64,000 nt of DNA from Janthinobacterium agaricidamnosum NBRC 102515 = DSM 9628. Lineage in GTDB: Bacteria; Pseudomonadota; Gammaproteobacteria; Burkholderiales; Burkholderiaceae_D. Shown one piece after another: positions 25,312-36,243 of this stretch. Within the stretch, counting starts at the first letter, position 1, and each line of letters opens with the position of its first letter. The notes under the pieces are model-generated. The model searched no databases and was not told the DNA's origin. It saw nothing but the letters and a program-made list of their open reading frames with translations. Made by a program: the position numbers and the translations under genes. The stretch covers positions 745,828 to 809,827 of the forward strand of contig NZ_HG322949.1 in NCBI RefSeq assembly GCF_000723165.1. Reading direction: 5' to 3'.

Positions 25312-26082
25312 ATGATCAATACCGGTTTGCGGGGAAAAAAAGGCGTGGTGATCGGCATCGCCAACGAGCAGAGCATTGCCTGGGGTTGTGCGCGCGCCTT
25401 GTCCGGCGCCGGCGCCGAACTGGCGCTGACGTGGCTCAACGACAAGGCGCGGCCGCATGTGGAACCGCTGGCGCGGCAGGTGGAGGCGGCGCTCGCGCTG
25501 CCGCTCGACGTCAGCCGCCCGGAACAGGCCGCGGCGCTGTTCGACGCGATCGCAGAACAATGGGGCCGGCTCGATTTCCTGGTCCATTCGATCGCCTACG
25601 CGCCGATGCAGGATTTGCATGGCCGCGTGGTGGATAGTTCCGCGGACGGTTTTGCGCAGGCGATGGATATTTCCTGCCACTCGCTGATGCGGCTGGCGAA
25701 GCTGGCCGAGCCGCTGATGCGGGACGGCGGCAGCCTGATCACGATGAGTTACCTGGGCGCCGAAGAGGTGATCAACGATTACGGCCTGATGGGACCGGTC
25801 AAGGCGGCGCTGGAAGCGTCGGTGCGTTACCTGGCGGCCGAGCTGGGACCGGCCGGCATCCGCGTCAACGCGATTTCGCCGGGGCCGCTCGATACCCGCG
25901 CCGCGTCGGGCATCGCCCATTTCGACCGGCTGCTGGCCGACGCGGCGCAGCGTTCGCCGCTGCGCCGGCTGGTCGATATCGACGACGTCGGCGCGCTGTG
26001 CGCCTTCCTGGCCGGCGACGGCGCCCGTTCCATCACCGGCGGCACCTTGTATGTCGACGCCGGCTACAACATTCTTAACTAG
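25312..26082 (+). CDS. fabI: Enoyl-[acyl-carrier-protein] reductase, FabI family
   Basis: A 256-residue short-chain dehydrogenase of the FabI type, which reduces enoyl-ACP with NAD(P)H in fatty acid elongation. The nucleotide loop is GIANEQSIAWGCARAL, and the catalytic pair appears as YGLMGPVK (Tyr157, Lys164) with a second Tyr147 in MSYLGAEE. The chosen ATG has GGAG upstream; the longer frame lacks support. The divergent spacing of some motifs suggests it may be a FabI paralogue rather than the housekeeping enzyme. It is followed by an exporter set and then DUF3141, MaoC-Pta and acetate kinase genes; this family of genes tends to occur together, so it may belong to that acyl-CoA module. Confidence 0.85.
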   Translation: MINTGLRGKKGVVIGIANEQSIAWGCARALSGAGAELALTWLNDKARPHVEPLARQVEAALALPLDVSRPEQAAALFDAIAEQWGRLDFLVHSIAYAPMQDLHGRVVDSSADGFAQAMDISCHSLMRLAKLAEPLMRDGGSLITMSYLGAEEVINDYGLMGPVKAALEASVRYLAAELGPAGIRVNAISPGPLDTRAASGIAHFDRLLADAAQRSPLRRLVDIDDVGALCAFLAGDGARSITGGTLYVDAGYNILN

Positions 26083-26094
26083 GCAGGACGCACG

Positions 26095-27516
26095 ATGAAG
26101 ATGGTCAAGACTTTTTTACCGTTGGCGCTGATGTCGCTGCTGGGCGCCTGCACCTCGATGGCGCCGCCGTACCAGGCGCCGGCCTTGCCGGTGGCGGCGG
26201 CGTATCCGGAAACCGATCCGGCCGCCGGCGCGCGGCCTGCGTCGGCGATCGGCTGGCGCGATTATTTTGCCGATCCCCTCTTGCAGGAATTGATCGTCCA
26301 GGCGCTGCGGCATAACCGCGACTTGCGCATCGCCGCCTTGCGGATACAGGAAGCGCGCGCCGCCTACGGCATCCAGCGCGCCGAACAGTTTCCGACGGTG
26401 GGCCTGGGCGCCGAGGGCAACCGCTCGCGCGTGCCGGGCGACTTGAATGTGACGGGCCAGCCGCTGGTCGCGTCCCAATACCAGGCCGGCTTGAGCGTCA
26501 GCGCGTGGGAGCTGGATTTCTGGGGCCGCGTGCGCAGCCTGAAAGACAGCGCGCTGGAAAACCTGCTGGCCAGCGACGAGGCGCGCCGCGCCGTCGGCGT
26601 GGCGCTGGTGGCGCAGGTGGCCGACGGCTACCTGGCGCTGCGCGAACTCGACGAACGGGTCGCGCTGGCGCGCCGCACCGTCGACAGCCGGGCCGAGTCG
26701 TACCGCATCTTCAAGCGCCGCTTTGAAGTCGGCTCGATCTCGAAACTCGATTTGACGCAAGTCGAAACGCTGCTGACGCAGGCGCAGTCGCTGGGCGCGC
26801 AACTGGAGCAGGCGCGCGCCGCGCGGGCCCACGCGCTGGTGCAACTGGTCGGCGCGCCGCTGCCGCTGGTTCCGGAAACCCGCCGCTTCGACGATGCCAG
26901 CGTGTTGCGCGAAGTGCGCGCCGGCTTGCCGTCTGACTTGCTGGCGGTGCGCCCCGACATCGCCGCCGCCGAACACCAGCTGCGCGCCGCCCAGGCCAAT
27001 ATCGGCGCGGCGCGCGCGGCGTTTTTCCCGCGCATCACGCTGACCGGTTCCTACGGCAGCGCCAGCGCCGAACTGCATGGCCTGTTCGATGCCGGCAGCG
27101 GCGCGTGGAGCGTGATACCGCGCCTGAGCGTGCCGATCTTCGACGCCGGCCGCAACCGCGCCGGGCTGGACCTGGCCGTGGCGCGGCGCGACGTGGCCGT
27201 GGCGAATTATGAAAAAAGCGTGCAAAACGCGTTCCGCGAAGTGTCGGACGCCTTGTCCGGGCGGCGCTGGCTGGCCGAGCAGGTGCGCATCCAGAAAACC
27301 ACGCTGGCCGCCCAGACCGAACGCGCGCGGCTGGCCAAGCTGCGCTACGACAACGGCGCCGCGCCCTACCTGGAAGTGCTCGATGCGCAGCGCGACTTGC
27401 TGAACGTGGAACAGGCGCTGGTGCAAACCCGCCGCGCGCTGTTGTCCAGCCAGGTCAGCCTGTACGCCGCGCTCGGCGGCGGCGCGCTGGACGCAGCCGC
27501 TCCCCTCACTTATTGA
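26095..27516 (+). CDS. NodT-family outer-membrane efflux lipoprotein
   Basis: A 473-residue TolC-like channel of RND/ABC-type tripartite exporters. A lipoprotein signal ends in SLLGAC with Cys19 as the likely lipidated residue. Two OEP repeats follow, with [20 protein letters not shown] in the first and [20 protein letters not shown] in the second. It starts 12 bases after fabI and is followed by the matching HlyD adaptor and ABC components, which it should connect to the outer membrane. Confidence 0.92.
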   Translation: MKMVKTFLPLALMSLLGACTSMAPPYQAPALPVAAAYPETDPAAGARPASAIGWRDYFADPLLQELIVQALRHNRDLRIAALRIQEARAAYGIQRAEQFPTVGLGAEGNRSRVPGDLNVTGQPLVASQYQAGLSVSAWELDFWGRVRSLKDSALENLLASDEARRAVGVALVAQVADGYLALRELDERVALARRTVDSRAESYRIFKRRFEVGSISKLDLTQVETLLTQAQSLGAQLEQARAARAHALVQLVGAPLPLVPETRRFDDASVLREVRAGLPSDLLAVRPDIAAAEHQLRAAQANIGAARAAFFPRITLTGSYGSASAELHGLFDAGSGAWSVIPRLSVPIFDAGRNRAGLDLAVARRDVAVANYEKSVQNAFREVSDALSGRRWLAEQVRIQKTTLAAQTERARLAKLRYDNGAAPYLEVLDAQRDLLNVEQALVQTRRALLSSQVSLYAALGGGALDAAAPLTY

Positions 27517-27536
27517 TACTTATTGATTGCGACCCC

Positions 27537-28610
27537 ATGACTCCACAACTGAAGAAAAAATTCCTCCCCGCAGCACTGGTCCTGGCCGTCCTGGCGCTGG
27601 CTTATTATGGCTGGCATGCGCTGCGTCCAGCCGGTCCCGGTCCCGGTTTCGTCAGCGGCAATGGCCGCATTGAGGCCACGGAAGTCGACGTCGCCACCAA
27701 GTTGCCGGGCCGGGTCGATGCGCTGCTGGTGCGCGAGGGCGATTTCGTCAAGGCCGGCCAGCCGCTGGCGAAAATGCAAGTGCAATCGCTGGAAGCCCAG
27801 CGCGACGAAGCGCGCGCCCGCCATCAGCAGGCGCGCGATACGGTGGTCGGCGCGGAGGCCCAGGTGGCGGTGCGTCAAAGCGACAAGGTCGCGGCGCAAG
27901 CCGTGGTGGCGCAGCGCGAAAGCGAGCTGGATGCGGCGCAGCGCCGCCTGGCCCGTTCCGAAACGCTGGCGCGCGAAGGCGCGTCGTCGGCCCAGGAGCT
28001 GGACGACGACCGGGCCCGGGTGCGCAGTATCGCGTCCGCGCTGAACGCGGCGCGGGCCCAGGTGACGGCGGCGCAGGCGGCGATCGATGCGGCCAGCGCG
28101 CAAGTGGTCGGCACCCGTTCGGCGGTGAACGCGGCCGAGGCGACCACCGCGCGCATCGACGCCGACCTGGCCGACAGCCAGCTGGGTGCGCCGCGCGACG
28201 GCCGCGTGCAATACGTGGTGGCGCAGCAGGGCGAAGTATTGGGCGGCGGCGGCAAGGTGCTGAACCTGGTCGACTTGAACGATGTCTACATGACGTTCTT
28301 CCTGCCCGAAACCGTGGCCGGCAAGGTCGCGCTGGGCGCCGAAGTGCGGCTGGTGCTGGACGCCGCGCCCGATTACGTGATCCCGGCGACGATTTCCTTC
28401 GTCGCCAGCAGCGCGCAATTCACGCCGAAAACGGTGGAAACCACCAGCGAACGGCAAAAGCTGATGTTCCGCGTCAAGGCGCAAATCAACCGCGAGCTGC
28501 TGCAAAAACACGTCAAGCTGGTCAAGGTCGGCTTGCCCGGCGTGGCCTGGGTCAAGCTCGATGCACAAGCCGCGTGGCCGGCTGAATTGACCGGCAAGGT
28601 CGCACAGTGA
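27537..28610 (+). CDS. HlyD-family membrane fusion protein (YhiI-like)
   Basis: A 357-residue periplasmic adaptor. Residues 1-27 include a membrane anchor ([18 protein letters not shown]). The lipoyl-type half [20 protein letters not shown] follows, then a long coiled coil rich in Ala/Arg/Glu, and the second half [20 protein letters not shown]. The ATG at 27537 is chosen because it starts the anchor; an in-frame TTG at 27513 is less likely. Its stop overlaps the next start (GTGA). With the two following genes it resembles the E. coli yhiI-rbbA-yhhJ arrangement. Confidence 0.88.
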   Translation: MTPQLKKKFLPAALVLAVLALAYYGWHALRPAGPGPGFVSGNGRIEATEVDVATKLPGRVDALLVREGDFVKAGQPLAKMQVQSLEAQRDEARARHQQARDTVVGAEAQVAVRQSDKVAAQAVVAQRESELDAAQRRLARSETLAREGASSAQELDDDRARVRSIASALNAARAQVTAAQAAIDAASAQVVGTRSAVNAAEATTARIDADLADSQLGAPRDGRVQYVVAQQGEVLGGGGKVLNLVDLNDVYMTFFLPETVAGKVALGAEVRLVLDAAPDYVIPATISFVASSAQFTPKTVETTSERQKLMFRVKAQINRELLQKHVKLVKVGLPGVAWVKLDAQAAWPAELTGKVAQ

Positions 28611-31357
28611 GCGTGGTCTTGGAAAAGACCGCAGCGGTGGTGCGGCTGGCAGGCGTCAGCCAGCGCTATGGCAAGACCGTGGCGCTCGATGCGATCGACC
28701 TGGATATCCCGGCCGGCCGGATGGTCGGCCTGATCGGACCGGACGGCGTCGGCAAGTCCAGCCTGATGTCGCTGGTGGCCGGCGCGCGCGCGGTGCAGCA
28801 GGGCACAGTCGAAGCGCTGGGCGGCGACATGGCCGATCGCGAACACCGCACGGCGGTCTGCCCGCGCATCGCCTACATGCCGCAGGGACTGGGCAAGAAC
28901 CTGTATCCGACGCTGTCGGTCGAAGAAAACCTGCAATTCTTTGCGCGCCTGTTCGGCCATGACGCGGCCGAACGGCGCCGCCGCATCGACCAGCTGACGC
29001 GCAGCACCGGCCTGTATTCCTTCCTGGCGCGGCCGGCCGGCAAGCTGTCCGGCGGCATGAAGCAAAAGCTGGGGCTGTGCTGCGCGCTGATCCATGATCC
29101 CGACTTGCTGATCCTCGACGAACCGACCACCGGCGTCGATCCGCTGGCGCGGGCCCAGTTCTGGGACTTGATCGCGCATATCCGCGCCGACCGCACCGAA
29201 ATGAGCGTGATCGTCGCGACCGCCTACATGGACGAGGCGCAGCGCTTCGACTGGCTGGTGGCGATGGACGACGGCAAGGTGCTGGCCACCGGCACGCCGG
29301 CCGAATTGCTGGCCAATACCGGCAGCGCCAACCTGGAAGCGGCCTTCATCGCGCTGCTGCCGGAAGCCAAGCGGCGCGGCCACCAGCCGGTGGTGATCAC
29401 GCCGCTGGATGCGCAAAGCGCGAACGACATCGCGATCGAAGCCAAGGATCTGACGATGCGCTTCGGCGATTTCACGGCGGTCGATCACGTCAATTTCCGC
29501 ATCGGCCGCGGCGAAATTTTCGGCTTCCTGGGGTCCAATGGCTGCGGCAAGTCGACCACCATGAAGATGCTGACCGGCTTGCTGCCGGCCAGCGAAGGCA
29601 CGGCCTGGCTATTCGGCAGCGAAGTGAATCCCGACGATATCGCCACCCGGCGCCGGGTCGGTTACATGTCGCAGGCGTTTTCGCTGTACAGCGAGTTGAC
29701 GGTGCGCCAGAACCTGGTGCTGCATGCGCGGCTGTTCCATGTACCCGAGTCCGAAATTGCGGCGCGGGTCGATGAAATGGCCGACCGTTTCGACTTGCGC
29801 GAGGCGATCGACGCGCTGCCCGACAGCCTGCCGCTGGGCATACGCCAGCGGCTGTCGCTGGCGGTGGCGATGGTGCACCGGCCGGAATTGCTGATCCTCG
29901 ACGAGCCGACGTCGGGCGTCGATCCGATTGCGCGCGATAACTTCTGGCGCCTGATGATCGAGCTGGCGCGGCGCGACAAGGTCACCATCTTCATTTCGAC
30001 CCACTTCATGAACGAGGCCGAGCGCTGCGACCGCATTTCCCTGATGCACGCGGGGCGGGTGCTGGTCAGCGATGCGCCGGACGCACTGGTGAAAAACAGC
30101 GGCGCGGCGACGCTGGAAGAAGCCTTCATTTCCTATCTGGAGCAGGCTGGCGGCGGGGTATCGGTCGATCCCGATGCGGCGGCCGTGGCGCCGGCGGCGG
30201 CCGACGCGCCCGCCGTGCACCAGAAACGGCATGGCTTCAGCCTGAACCGGATGCTCAGCTACCTGTGGCGCGAAACGCTGGAATTGCGCCGCGACCCGGT
30301 GCGCGCCACGCTGGCGCTGGGCGGTTCGGTGATCCTGATGTTCGTGATCGGCTTCGGCATCAGCCTGGACGTCGAAAACCTGAGTTATGCGGTGCTCGAC
30401 CATGACCAGACCACGCTGAGCCACAATTACACGCTCAATCTGTCCGGCTCGCGTTATTTCATCGAGCAGCCGCCGCTGCGCGACTACGACGACCTGGATA
30501 AACGCATGCGCAGCGGCGAACTGGCGCTGGCGATTGAAATCCCGCCCGGTTTTACCCGCAATGTGCAGCGCGGGGCGCCGGCGCAGATCGGCGCCTGGGT
30601 CGATGGCGCGATGCCGATGCGCGCCGAAACCGTGCAGGGCTATGTGCAGGGCATGCACCAGGGCTGGCTGGCCGACCAGGCGCTGCATCGTCTCGGCATC
30701 GCGCTGAGCAGCCCGGTCGCGGTCGAGACGCGCTTCCGCTACAACCCGGACGTGAAAAGTCTGCCGGCGATGGTGCCGGCGGTGATTCCGCTGCTGTTGC
30801 TGATGCTGCCGGCGATGCTGGCGGCGCTGTCGGTGGTGCGCGAAAAGGAGCTCGGCTCGATTTTGAACCTGTACGTCACGCCGGTCACGCGCACCGAATT
30901 CTTGCTCGGCAAGCAGGCGCCGTACGTGCTGCTGGCGATGCTGAACTTCTTGCTGATGACTTTGCTGGCGGTGACCGTGTTCGGCGTGCCGGTCAAAGGC
31001 AGTTTCCTGACCTTGCTGGGCGCTGCGCTGCTGTTCAATATCAGCGCCACCGGCATCGGCCTGTTCGCGTCGACCTTCACCAAAAGCCAGATCGCGGCGC
31101 TGTTCGTCACCATGATCGGCACCATGATCCCGGCGATCCAGTTCGCCGGCCTGCTCAATCCGGTGTCGTCGATGGAAGGCGGCGGGCGCTTGATCGGCAT
31201 GCTGTATCCGGCCGCCCACATGCTCGACATCAGCCGCGGCGTCTTCAACAAGGCGCTCGGTTTTTCCGACTTGCACAGCGCATTCTGGGCGCTGCTGCTG
31301 GCGATACCGGTGGTGCTGGGCCTGACCATCGTCTTACTCAAGAAACAGGAAAGCTGA
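28607..31357 (+). CDS. ABC-ABC-permease fusion (RbbA-like exporter)
   Basis: A 916-residue fusion. The first ATPase has the Walker [10 protein letters not shown] (residues 44-52), the signature LSGGMKQKL and Walker [13 protein letters not shown]. The second has [10 protein letters not shown] (309-318), a weakened signature in place of LSGGQ ([13 protein letters not shown]) and Walker [13 protein letters not shown]. From about residue 545 an ABC-2 type permease follows, with a large external loop and a membrane block ending [14 protein letters not shown]. The start is GTG, coupled to the adaptor stop. E. coli RbbA has the same domain order. The drug or lipid substrate is unknown. Confidence 0.9.
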   Translation: MSVVLEKTAAVVRLAGVSQRYGKTVALDAIDLDIPAGRMVGLIGPDGVGKSSLMSLVAGARAVQQGTVEALGGDMADREHRTAVCPRIAYMPQGLGKNLYPTLSVEENLQFFARLFGHDAAERRRRIDQLTRSTGLYSFLARPAGKLSGGMKQKLGLCCALIHDPDLLILDEPTTGVDPLARAQFWDLIAHIRADRTEMSVIVATAYMDEAQRFDWLVAMDDGKVLATGTPAELLANTGSANLEAAFIALLPEAKRRGHQPVVITPLDAQSANDIAIEAKDLTMRFGDFTAVDHVNFRIGRGEIFGFLGSNGCGKSTTMKMLTGLLPASEGTAWLFGSEVNPDDIATRRRVGYMSQAFSLYSELTVRQNLVLHARLFHVPESEIAARVDEMADRFDLREAIDALPDSLPLGIRQRLSLAVAMVHRPELLILDEPTSGVDPIARDNFWRLMIELARRDKVTIFISTHFMNEAERCDRISLMHAGRVLVSDAPDALVKNSGAATLEEAFISYLEQAGGGVSVDPDAAAVAPAAADAPAVHQKRHGFSLNRMLSYLWRETLELRRDPVRATLALGGSVILMFVIGFGISLDVENLSYAVLDHDQTTLSHNYTLNLSGSRYFIEQPPLRDYDDLDKRMRSGELALAIEIPPGFTRNVQRGAPAQIGAWVDGAMPMRAETVQGYVQGMHQGWLADQALHRLGIALSSPVAVETRFRYNPDVKSLPAMVPAVIPLLLLMLPAMLAALSVVREKELGSILNLYVTPVTRTEFLLGKQAPYVLLAMLNFLLMTLLAVTVFGVPVKGSFLTLLGAALLFNISATGIGLFASTFTKSQIAALFVTMIGTMIPAIQFAGLLNPVSSMEGGGRLIGMLYPAAHMLDISRGVFNKALGFSDLHSAFWALLLAIPVVLGLTIVLLKKQES

Positions 31358-31358
31358 C

Positions 31359-32483
31359 ATGCGCGGCCTCGCCAATATTTACCGCCTCGGCATCAAGGAA
31401 TTGTGGAGCCTGATCCGCGACCCGATGATGCTGATACTGATACTGTACACCTTCACGCTGGCGATCTACGTGGCCGCCACGGCCAAGCCGGAAACCCTGC
31501 ACAAGGCGTCGATCGCGATCGTCGATGAAGACGCGTCGCCGCTGTCGGCGCGCATCGCCGGGGCGTTTTATCCGCCGCAATTCACCACCCCGGCCGTGAT
31601 TTCGCAAGCCGAGGTCGACGCCGGCCTGGACGCCGGCCGCTATACCTTCGTGCTGACCATTCCCGGCAAGCTGCAAAGCGACGTGCTGGCCGGCCGCCGC
31701 GCGGTGCTGCAACTGAACGTTGATGCGACCCGCATGAGCCAGGCCTTCAGCGGCAGCGGCTACATCCAGCAAATCGTCGCCGGCGAAGTGGCCGAGTTCA
31801 CCCAGCGCTACCGTGGCGGCGCCAGGCCGCCGGTGGAGCTGGTGCTGCGCGCGCGCTTCAATCCGGCCTTGCAGCAGGCGTGGTTCGGCGCGCTGATGGA
31901 AATCATCAACCAGGTGACGATGCTGTCGATCATCCTGACCGGCGCCGCGCTGATACGCGAGCGCGAACACGGCACCATCGAGCATTTGCTGGTGATGCCG
32001 GTGACGCCGAGCGAAATCATGCTGGCCAAGGTATGGTCGATGGGACTGGTGGTGCTGGTCGCCGCCGGGCTGTCGCTGAACCTGGTGGTGCGCGGCGTGC
32101 TCAACGTGCCGGTCGAGGGGTCGGTGGCCTTGTTCCTGTGCGGCGCGGCGCTGCACCTGTTCGCGACGACGTCGATGGGCATCTTCATGGCGACGGTGGC
32201 GCGCAGCATGCCGCAATTCGGCATGCTGCTGATCCTGGTGCTGCTGCCGCTGCAAATGCTGTCCGGCGGCAGCACGCCGCGCGAAAGCATGCCGCAACTG
32301 GTGCAAAACATCATGCTGGTCGCGCCGACCACCCACTTTGTCGAACTGAGCCAGGCGATCCTGTATCGCGGCGCCGGTTTCGACGTGGTCTGGAAGCCGT
32401 TCCTGGCGCTGCTGGCGATCGGCGCCGCGCTGTTCACGGTGTCGCTGTCGCGCTTCCGCAAGACCATCAGCCAGATGGCTTGA
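31359..32483 (+). CDS. ABC-2 type permease (YhhJ-like)
   Basis: A 374-residue inner-membrane permease that pairs with the RbbA-like fusion. It begins with a short cytosolic helix (IYRLGIKELWSLIRDPMMLI), crosses the membrane and has a large extracytoplasmic domain to about residue 175. Five further membrane segments include LSIILTGAALIREREHGTIE, with the typical REREHGTIEHLLVMP elbow. One base separates it from the preceding stop. It completes the exporter together with NodT and HlyD. A 60-base gap then leads to the DUF3141 gene, so the exporter and acyl-metabolism genes may share a transcript. Confidence 0.9.
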   Translation: MRGLANIYRLGIKELWSLIRDPMMLILILYTFTLAIYVAATAKPETLHKASIAIVDEDASPLSARIAGAFYPPQFTTPAVISQAEVDAGLDAGRYTFVLTIPGKLQSDVLAGRRAVLQLNVDATRMSQAFSGSGYIQQIVAGEVAEFTQRYRGGARPPVELVLRARFNPALQQAWFGALMEIINQVTMLSIILTGAALIREREHGTIEHLLVMPVTPSEIMLAKVWSMGLVVLVAAGLSLNLVVRGVLNVPVEGSVALFLCGAALHLFATTSMGIFMATVARSMPQFGMLLILVLLPLQMLSGGSTPRESMPQLVQNIMLVAPTTHFVELSQAILYRGAGFDVVWKPFLALLAIGAALFTVSLSRFRKTISQMA

Positions 32484-32543
32484 CGCGATGCGCCCGCACG
32501 ATAGAAAACCACCTTTCCCCGGGCTTGTTGAAAAGGCCATATC

Positions 32544-34805
32544 ATGAGCCAGTCAGATAAACCGCAACACGAACCACAGTGGAGATTGATGACGATGCAG
32601 GAATCTACGACCAATACCGGTACGACCAACGTCCCCTGGCCGCAGGCGGCCGGCAGCTATGCGATCGACGCCTGGCAGCGCAGCATCCTGTATGCCGACG
32701 TGATGCGCCGGCGCGGCAACCAGTACCACCAGCACATGGCCGAGGAAGTGCCGAACGTGCTGGACTTCACCGCCGAAATCGTCATGTCCGGCCTGGAATT
32801 GGCGCGCCCCGTCAATTACGGCCTGGTGCGCATCCTGGCGCCGCACGACGAGCCGGCCGACGAGACCAGGCGGCCGTTCGTGGTGGTCGATCCGCGCGCC
32901 GGCCACGGCCCCGGCATCGGCGGCTTCAAGGCGGAAAGCGAAATCGGCGTGGCGCTGCGCGCCGGCCATCCCTGTTATTTCATCGGCTTCCTGCCCGATC
33001 CGGCGCCCGGGCAAACGGTGGAAGACGTGATGCACGCCGAAGCGGCCTTCCTCGAAAAAGTCATCGCGCTGCATCCGCGCAGCGAAGGCAAGCCGGCCGT
33101 GATCGGCAATTGCCAGGCCGGCTGGCAAATCCTGATGACGGTCGCGCTGCGCCCGGAACTGTTCGGTCCGATCATCGTGGCCGGCGCGCCGGTGTCGTAC
33201 TGGGCCGGCTGGCACGGCCGCAATCCGATGCGCTATTCCGGCGGCCTGCTGGGCGGCAGCTGGGGCACGGCGCTGGCCGGCGACCTGGGCAACGGCCGCT
33301 TCGACGGCGCCTCGCTGGTGCAGAATTTCGAGAACCTGAATCCGGCCAATACGCTGTGGGGCAAAAAATATAATCTGTACGCGAACATCGATAGCGAGGC
33401 CGAACGTTATCTCGGGTTTGAAAAATACTGGGGCGGCCATGTGTTCCTGAACCAGGTCGAGATGCAATACATCGTCGACAACCTGTTCGTCGGCAACCGC
33501 CTGGCCACCGCCGAACTGATCACCGCCGACGGGGTGCGGCTGGACTTGCGCAATATCCGTTCGCCGATCGTGGTGTTTTGCTCGAACGGCGACAACATCA
33601 CCCCGCCGCCGCAGGCGCTGGGCTGGATCACCGACTTGTACCGCGACGACACCGACGTGCTGACGCACGACCAGACCATCGTCTATGCGGTACACGACAG
33701 CATCGGCCACCTCGGCATTTTTGTGTCCGGCAGCGTGGGCCGCAAGGAACACCAGAAATTCGCCAGCAATATCGATTTGATCGACTTGCTGCCGGCCGGG
33801 ATCTACCAGGCGCTGATCGAGGATAAAACCGCCGCCACGCCGAACCCGGAATTGGCCAGCGGCGATTTTGTCCTGTCGATCCAGCGCCGCGGCATCGGCG
33901 ACGTGCGCGAGATCGTCCGGCCGGACCCGGAAAACGAGCGCAAGTTCGCCACCGTGGCGCGCGTGTCGGAAATCAACCTGGGCCTGTACCGCCAGTTCGT
34001 GCAGCCGTGGGTAAGGGCCGCCGTCACGCCGTTATCGGCGCGCTGGATGCAAGGCACCCATCCGCTGCGGGTATCGTATGAAGCGTGGTCGGACCGCCAT
34101 CCGCTGGCGCCGCTGGTGGCGCGCGAAGCCGAAAAAATCCGCCAGCACCGCCAGCCGGTGGCAGCCGACAATCCGCTGTTGCAAATGCAGCGCGCGTGGT
34201 CGGCGGGCGTCATCGCGGCGTTGGATAATTGGCGCGACTGGCGCGACATGGCGTGCGAACAGGTGTTCGATGCGGTGTACGGTGCGCCGTGGCTGCAGGC
34301 GCTGGCCGGACTCGGCAACGGGCAGGCGCCGCGCCCGCAACCGGCCATCGCGCCAGAGCATTGCGCCTTCGTCAAGGCGGAAGTCGAACGGTTGCGCGGC
34401 AGCGTCGGCCAGGGCGGCCTGGCCGAAGCCGGCATCCGCGCGCTGTGCTTCATCCACCGCCTGCGCGGCGTCGCCGATGAACGGCGCTTCAACCTGGCGC
34501 AGCAATTGCACCAGTCGGCGCCCGGCGACAAGCTGGGCATCGCCGGCTTCCGCCAGGTCGTGCGCCAGCAGGCCCGTTTGATGCTGCTCGACCAGGATGC
34601 GGCAATGGCCGCCTTGCCGGTCTTGCTGGCGCGCGGCACGCCGGATCAAATTGATGAACTGGCGCGGATGCTGCAGCAAATGGTCAATATGCCGCTGCCG
34701 CCATCGGCCGACGAAAAGGCCAGCCTCGACCAGGTGCTGCAACTGTTCGATCAGGCTGCCCGCTCCCGGAAAAATAATACAGTCCGGCTGGCGGCCCGCG
34801 CCTGA
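32544..34805 (+). CDS. DUF3141 protein, PhaC-like alpha/beta hydrolase
   Basis: A 753-residue protein related to poly-3-hydroxyalkanoate synthases. Residues about 95-430 are an alpha/beta hydrolase: FVVVDPRAGHGPGIGGFK, then a cysteine nucleophile elbow GNCQAGW (Cys190), an acidic residue in CSNGDNITPP and a histidine in DSIGHLGIF. Cys in place of Ser at the elbow is as in PhaC. The C-terminal 300 residues are helical and not part of typical PhaC. It is followed after seven bases by a MaoC-Pta fusion and acetate kinase, suggesting hydroxyacyl-CoA or short-chain acyl turnover. Actual polymerase activity is unproven for DUF3141. Confidence 0.85.
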   Translation: MSQSDKPQHEPQWRLMTMQESTTNTGTTNVPWPQAAGSYAIDAWQRSILYADVMRRRGNQYHQHMAEEVPNVLDFTAEIVMSGLELARPVNYGLVRILAPHDEPADETRRPFVVVDPRAGHGPGIGGFKAESEIGVALRAGHPCYFIGFLPDPAPGQTVEDVMHAEAAFLEKVIALHPRSEGKPAVIGNCQAGWQILMTVALRPELFGPIIVAGAPVSYWAGWHGRNPMRYSGGLLGGSWGTALAGDLGNGRFDGASLVQNFENLNPANTLWGKKYNLYANIDSEAERYLGFEKYWGGHVFLNQVEMQYIVDNLFVGNRLATAELITADGVRLDLRNIRSPIVVFCSNGDNITPPPQALGWITDLYRDDTDVLTHDQTIVYAVHDSIGHLGIFVSGSVGRKEHQKFASNIDLIDLLPAGIYQALIEDKTAATPNPELASGDFVLSIQRRGIGDVREIVRPDPENERKFATVARVSEINLGLYRQFVQPWVRAAVTPLSARWMQGTHPLRVSYEAWSDRHPLAPLVAREAEKIRQHRQPVAADNPLLQMQRAWSAGVIAALDNWRDWRDMACEQVFDAVYGAPWLQALAGLGNGQAPRPQPAIAPEHCAFVKAEVERLRGSVGQGGLAEAGIRALCFIHRLRGVADERRFNLAQQLHQSAPGDKLGIAGFRQVVRQQARLMLLDQDAAMAALPVLLARGTPDQIDELARMLQQMVNMPLPPSADEKASLDQVLQLFDQAARSRKNNTVRLAARA

Positions 34806-34812
34806 CATGTGA

Positions 34813-36243
34813 ATGACGAACCCTATGACCGATAAAAATACAGATTTGGCGACCATCCGCAACCGCACCTTCGAACAGATCGCCATCGGCGACAGCGTCA
34901 GCATCGAACGCACGCTGAGCAGCGAAGACATCCAGCTGTACGCGGTGATGTCCGGCGACGACAATCCGCAGCATCTGGACCCCGAGTTCGCCGCCTCGAC
35001 CCGCTTCCATGGCGTGATCGCGCATGGCATGTGGGGCGCGGCGCTGATTTCATCGCTGCTCGGCACCCGCTTGCCGGGACCGGGCACGGTGTACCGCGGC
35101 CAGACGCTGCGCTTCCTGCATCCGGTGCGGGTCGGCGACACCCTGACCGTCAGCGTCAGCGTCACCGCGCGCGACGCCGGGAAAAAGCTGGTCAAGCTGG
35201 CCTGCGCCTGCGTCAACCAGGAGGGCAAGACCGTCATCGAAGGCGAGGCCGACGTGATCGCGCCGAGCGAGGCGATCGAACGGCCGCGCACCACCTTGCC
35301 GGAAGTGCGCCTGAACGTGTCCGGTGGCGCCGGCGCCCAGCGCTTGCTGGACCATGCGCGTCCGCTCGGCTCGATCCGCGTGGCGGTGATCCATCCATGC
35401 GATGAATTAAGCTTGTCGGCCGCGCTCGATGCGCGCAATGCCGGCCTGATCGTGCCGCTGCTGGTGGCGCCCAGGGCCAGGCTGGAAGCGGTGGCGCTGG
35501 CCGCCGGGCTGGACTTGAGCGGCATCGAGATCGAAGACGTCGAACATAGCCATGCCGCCGCCGCGCGCGGCGCCGAACTGGCCGGCAAGGGCCAGGTCGA
35601 AGCGCTGATGAAGGGCAGCCTGCATACCGACGAACTGATGTCGGCGGTGCTGGCCGGCGCGGCGGGGCTGCGCACCAAGCGCCGCATCAGCCATTGTTTC
35701 CTGATGCAGACGCCGGCGTATCCGCGCCCGTTCATCATCACCGACGCGGCCATCAATATCGCGCCGACGCTCGACATCAAGGCCGACATCGTGCGCAACG
35801 CGATCGACCTGGCGCACGTGATCGGGGTGGCCGAACCGCGCGTGGCGATCCTGGCGGCGGTGGAAACGGTCAATCCGGCGATGCCGTCGACGCTGGACGC
35901 CGCCGCGCTGTGCAAGATGGCCGACCGGGGGCAAATCAGCGGCGCGATCCTCGATGGCCCGCTGGCGTTCGATAACGCGGTGTCGGCCGCCGCCGCGCGC
36001 ATCAAGGGCATCGTGTCGGACGTGGCCGGCCACGCCGACATCCTGGTGGTGCCGGACCTGGAAAGCGGCAATATGCTGGCCAAGCAGCTCGAATACATGG
36101 GCGACGCCGAAAGCGCCGGCATCGTGCTGGGCGCCAGGGTGCCGGTGATATTGACCAGCCGCGCCGATTCGCGCACCAGCCGCATCGCCTCCTGCGCCAT
36201 CGCCCTGATGCTCGCCCACCACTACCGTAGCAGCCCGCCATGA
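34813..36243 (+). CDS. Bifunctional MaoC-type enoyl-CoA hydratase/phosphate acetyltransferase
   Basis: A 476-residue fusion. Residues about 15-150 form a hot-dog hydratase with MSGDDNPQHLDPEFAASTRF and GVIAHGMWGAALISSLLG, which hold the catalytic Asp and His of MaoC/PhaJ proteins. Residues about 170-476 form a phosphate acyltransferase (Pta/Ptb) with KGSLHTDELMSAVL and VPDLESGNMLAKQLEYM. Together they could hydrate enoyl-CoA and swap acyl-CoA to acyl-phosphate. The acetate kinase start overlaps its stop (ATGA), so acyl-phosphate would go straight to ATP formation. A start at 34825 is also possible. Confidence 0.92.
   Translation: MTNPMTDKNTDLATIRNRTFEQIAIGDSVSIERTLSSEDIQLYAVMSGDDNPQHLDPEFAASTRFHGVIAHGMWGAALISSLLGTRLPGPGTVYRGQTLRFLHPVRVGDTLTVSVSVTARDAGKKLVKLACACVNQEGKTVIEGEADVIAPSEAIERPRTTLPEVRLNVSGGAGAQRLLDHARPLGSIRVAVIHPCDELSLSAALDARNAGLIVPLLVAPRARLEAVALAAGLDLSGIEIEDVEHSHAAAARGAELAGKGQVEALMKGSLHTDELMSAVLAGAAGLRTKRRISHCFLMQTPAYPRPFIITDAAINIAPTLDIKADIVRNAIDLAHVIGVAEPRVAILAAVETVNPAMPSTLDAAALCKMADRGQISGAILDGPLAFDNAVSAAAARIKGIVSDVAGHADILVVPDLESGNMLAKQLEYMGDAESAGIVLGARVPVILTSRADSRTSRIASCAIALMLAHHYRSSPP

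Noticed and set aside
34032..36200. Minus-strand frame of 722 codons opposite DUF3141 and MaoC-Pta
   Set aside because: Ser/Ala/Arg-rich shadow sequence spanning two well-supported genes.
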